Assembly: GCA_934373295.1 (NCBI GenBank)
Contig: CAKROK010000076.1
Coordinates: 1-6,583, forward strand
Direction of reading: 5' to 3'
DNA: 6,583 bases
From: an uncultured Christensenellaceae bacterium
GTDB taxonomy: Bacteria; Bacillota; Clostridia; Christensenellales; Christensenellaceae
In this document: piece after piece, positions 5,895 to 6,583 of the stretch
Numbering within the stretch: the stretch's first letter is position 1
How the letters are laid out: every line of letters begins with the position of its first letter
Translations under genes and position numbers: made by a program
The notes under the pieces: generated by a model
Seen by the model: the letters and a program-made list of their open reading frames with translations, nothing else
The model's database searches: none
Told to the model about the DNA's origin: nothing

Positions 5895-5921
5895 GGGAAT
5901 TAGATAGAGAGGTGTAAGACT

Positions 5922-6359
5922 ATGAAGATATCTACCAAGGGACGCTACTCACTGCGCATGCTGCTCGATCTTGCGGAGCATCAAAACGACGGCTTTGTCG
6001 CGCTCAAGGACATCGCCCAGCGCCAGGGGATATCCAAAAAATATCTCGAGCAGATCGTCCCGATATTAAATAAATCGGACATATTGCGCACGAACCGCGG
6101 CTTTCAGGGGGGATACCGCCTCGCGAAGTCGCCGGATAAATACACCGTGGGCGAGATACTGCGCCTTACTGAGGGCGGACTCGCGCCTGTCGCCTGCCTT
6201 GAGCACGAGCCGAACGAGTGTCCGCGCTGCGCCGACTGCGCCACGCTCCCCGTTTGGAAGGGGCTTTACCGCGTGATAAACGACTATCTCGACAACATTA
6301 CCCTACAGGACATTTTGGATGAGCAGAGGCAGCGCTATTCAAACGACTACGTGATATAG
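5922..6359 (+). CDS. Rrf2 family transcriptional regulator with C-terminal cysteine cluster
   Basis: 145 residues, the usual Rrf2 length. The family opening MKISTKGRYSLRMLLDLA starts a winged helix-turn-helix domain (about 1-80). It includes the recognition region GISKKYLEQIVPIL and the wing RGFQGGYRLAKSP. C92, C100, C103 and C106 (ACLEHEPNECPRCADC) occupy the region where IscR-type proteins hold an Fe-S cluster, with a four-Cys set rather than the three-Cys plus His set of IscR. It then ends with the family's VINDYLDNITLQDIL helix. SD GAGAGGTG (5907-5914) is seven bases before the ATG. In many Clostridia such a gene precedes iscS and iscU, and alaS is often nearby; here the repeat follows directly and those genes are not seen. 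Likely a redox, Fe-S or cysteine-responsive repressor, target genes unknown. Confidence 0.95.
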   Translation: MKISTKGRYSLRMLLDLAEHQNDGFVALKDIAQRQGISKKYLEQIVPILNKSDILRTNRGFQGGYRLAKSPDKYTVGEILRLTEGGLAPVACLEHEPNECPRCADCATLPVWKGLYRVINDYLDNITLQDILDEQRQRYSNDYVI

Positions 6360-6420
6360 CTTTTTGCAGATGGATGGTCGATTTTATAGCTTTAATTAAT
6401 AATTTTATCAATAATAAGGT

Positions 6421-6454
6421 ATCTCTTTTGGCGCGGCTGACCGCCAAAAGAGAT
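6421..6454. terminator. Stem-loop downstream of the Rrf2 gene, possible terminator
   Basis: Bases 6421-6433 and 6442-6454 are perfect reverse complements (13 bp) around an eight-base loop. It lies about 60 bases after the Rrf2 stop and immediately before the dispersed repeat. No T-run follows directly on the plus strand (a TTTTT occurs 18 bases later), so termination is plausible but unproven. It could also be an end structure of the repeat or stabilise the mRNA 3' end. Confidence 0.5.
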
Positions 6455-6455
6455 G

Positions 6456-6583
6456 AATTATACGCAAGTCATTTTTCTTGCCCCTCGATTATAAAGCGAG
6501 CTTGCCGACGAGGCGCGGCGCAGGTTTTTGCGGCCTTCGGCCGCAAAAACTAAGCCCGCCCGTAGCCCCGCCCCCCCGCAGGG
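6456..6583 (+). repeat. Dispersed intergenic repeat, right copy, cut by the window end
   Basis: Inverted relative to 156-261: 106 aligned bases with seven mismatches and a 76-bp perfect core (6486-6561). It contains the 12-bp hairpin 6524-6535/6539-6550 with a TTC loop. From 6562 on, the sequence of the GC-rich arm differs from the left copy, but the loop GCA (6578-6580) and the first three bases of a returning arm (6581-6583, GGG against CCC 6575-6577) are present. The element runs past the edge of the window. Confidence 0.9.

Noticed and set aside
1..6583. CRISPR array, prophage, autonomous insertion sequence or defence operon
   Set aside because: No regularly spaced direct repeats, transposase, integrase, phage or nuclease genes are present; the genes are ordinary chromosomal ones plus three small unknowns.

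Overview
The window looks like chromosomal DNA from a moderately GC-rich, low-GC-lineage (Firmicutes) bacterium, most likely a gut or anaerobic clostridial relative. The reasons are strong purine-rich Shine-Dalgarno (SD) sites before every gene, sigma-A type promoters, a PepV-like M20 dipeptidase, RadC, and a clostridial-type Rrf2 regulator with a cysteine cluster. The assignment is inference from style and gene content; no rRNA or other phylogenetic marker was available beyond AlaRS.

Layout. Positions 1-262 hold no gene. They carry a dense block of palindromes, including a 25-bp perfect stem with a 3-nt loop, and one copy of a dispersed repeat. A rho-independent terminator (272-303) then closes alaS (347-2137, minus), which encodes a complete but short alanyl-tRNA synthetase that has the editing domain and lacks the C-Ala domain. 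The gap 2138-2410 contains a 124-bp element with 14-bp terminal inverted repeats, resembling a MITE. Next comes an M20 metallodipeptidase (2411-3781, minus). A compact divergent promoter region (about 3800-3860), with the two -35 boxes overlapping, drives the dipeptidase leftward and radC rightward.

The rightward operon is radC (3906-4643) followed by three closely packed genes for small soluble proteins (4655-5035, 5038-5454, 5444-5851). The three look like divergent paralogues of one another. Their strand/helix pattern and a D-[IVA]-x-x-[LF]-x-[SG]-[GD] motif resemble the C-terminal domain of FtsZ without its GTPase domain. This triplet is the most interesting content of the window. An Rrf2 regulator with its own promoter follows (5922-6359). 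The window ends in a second copy of the left-hand repeat, in inverted orientation (6456-6583, cut by the window edge).

How the genes relate. AlaRS is housekeeping translation, the dipeptidase is peptide or amino-acid salvage, and the Rrf2 protein is probably an Fe-S, cysteine or redox sensor whose usual targets (iscS, iscU, mnmA) are not in view. The three small proteins are translationally tied to radC, by a short gap and an overlap, but nothing in the sequence fixes their function. The two inverted repeats bracket all of these genes at a distance of about 6.2 kb.
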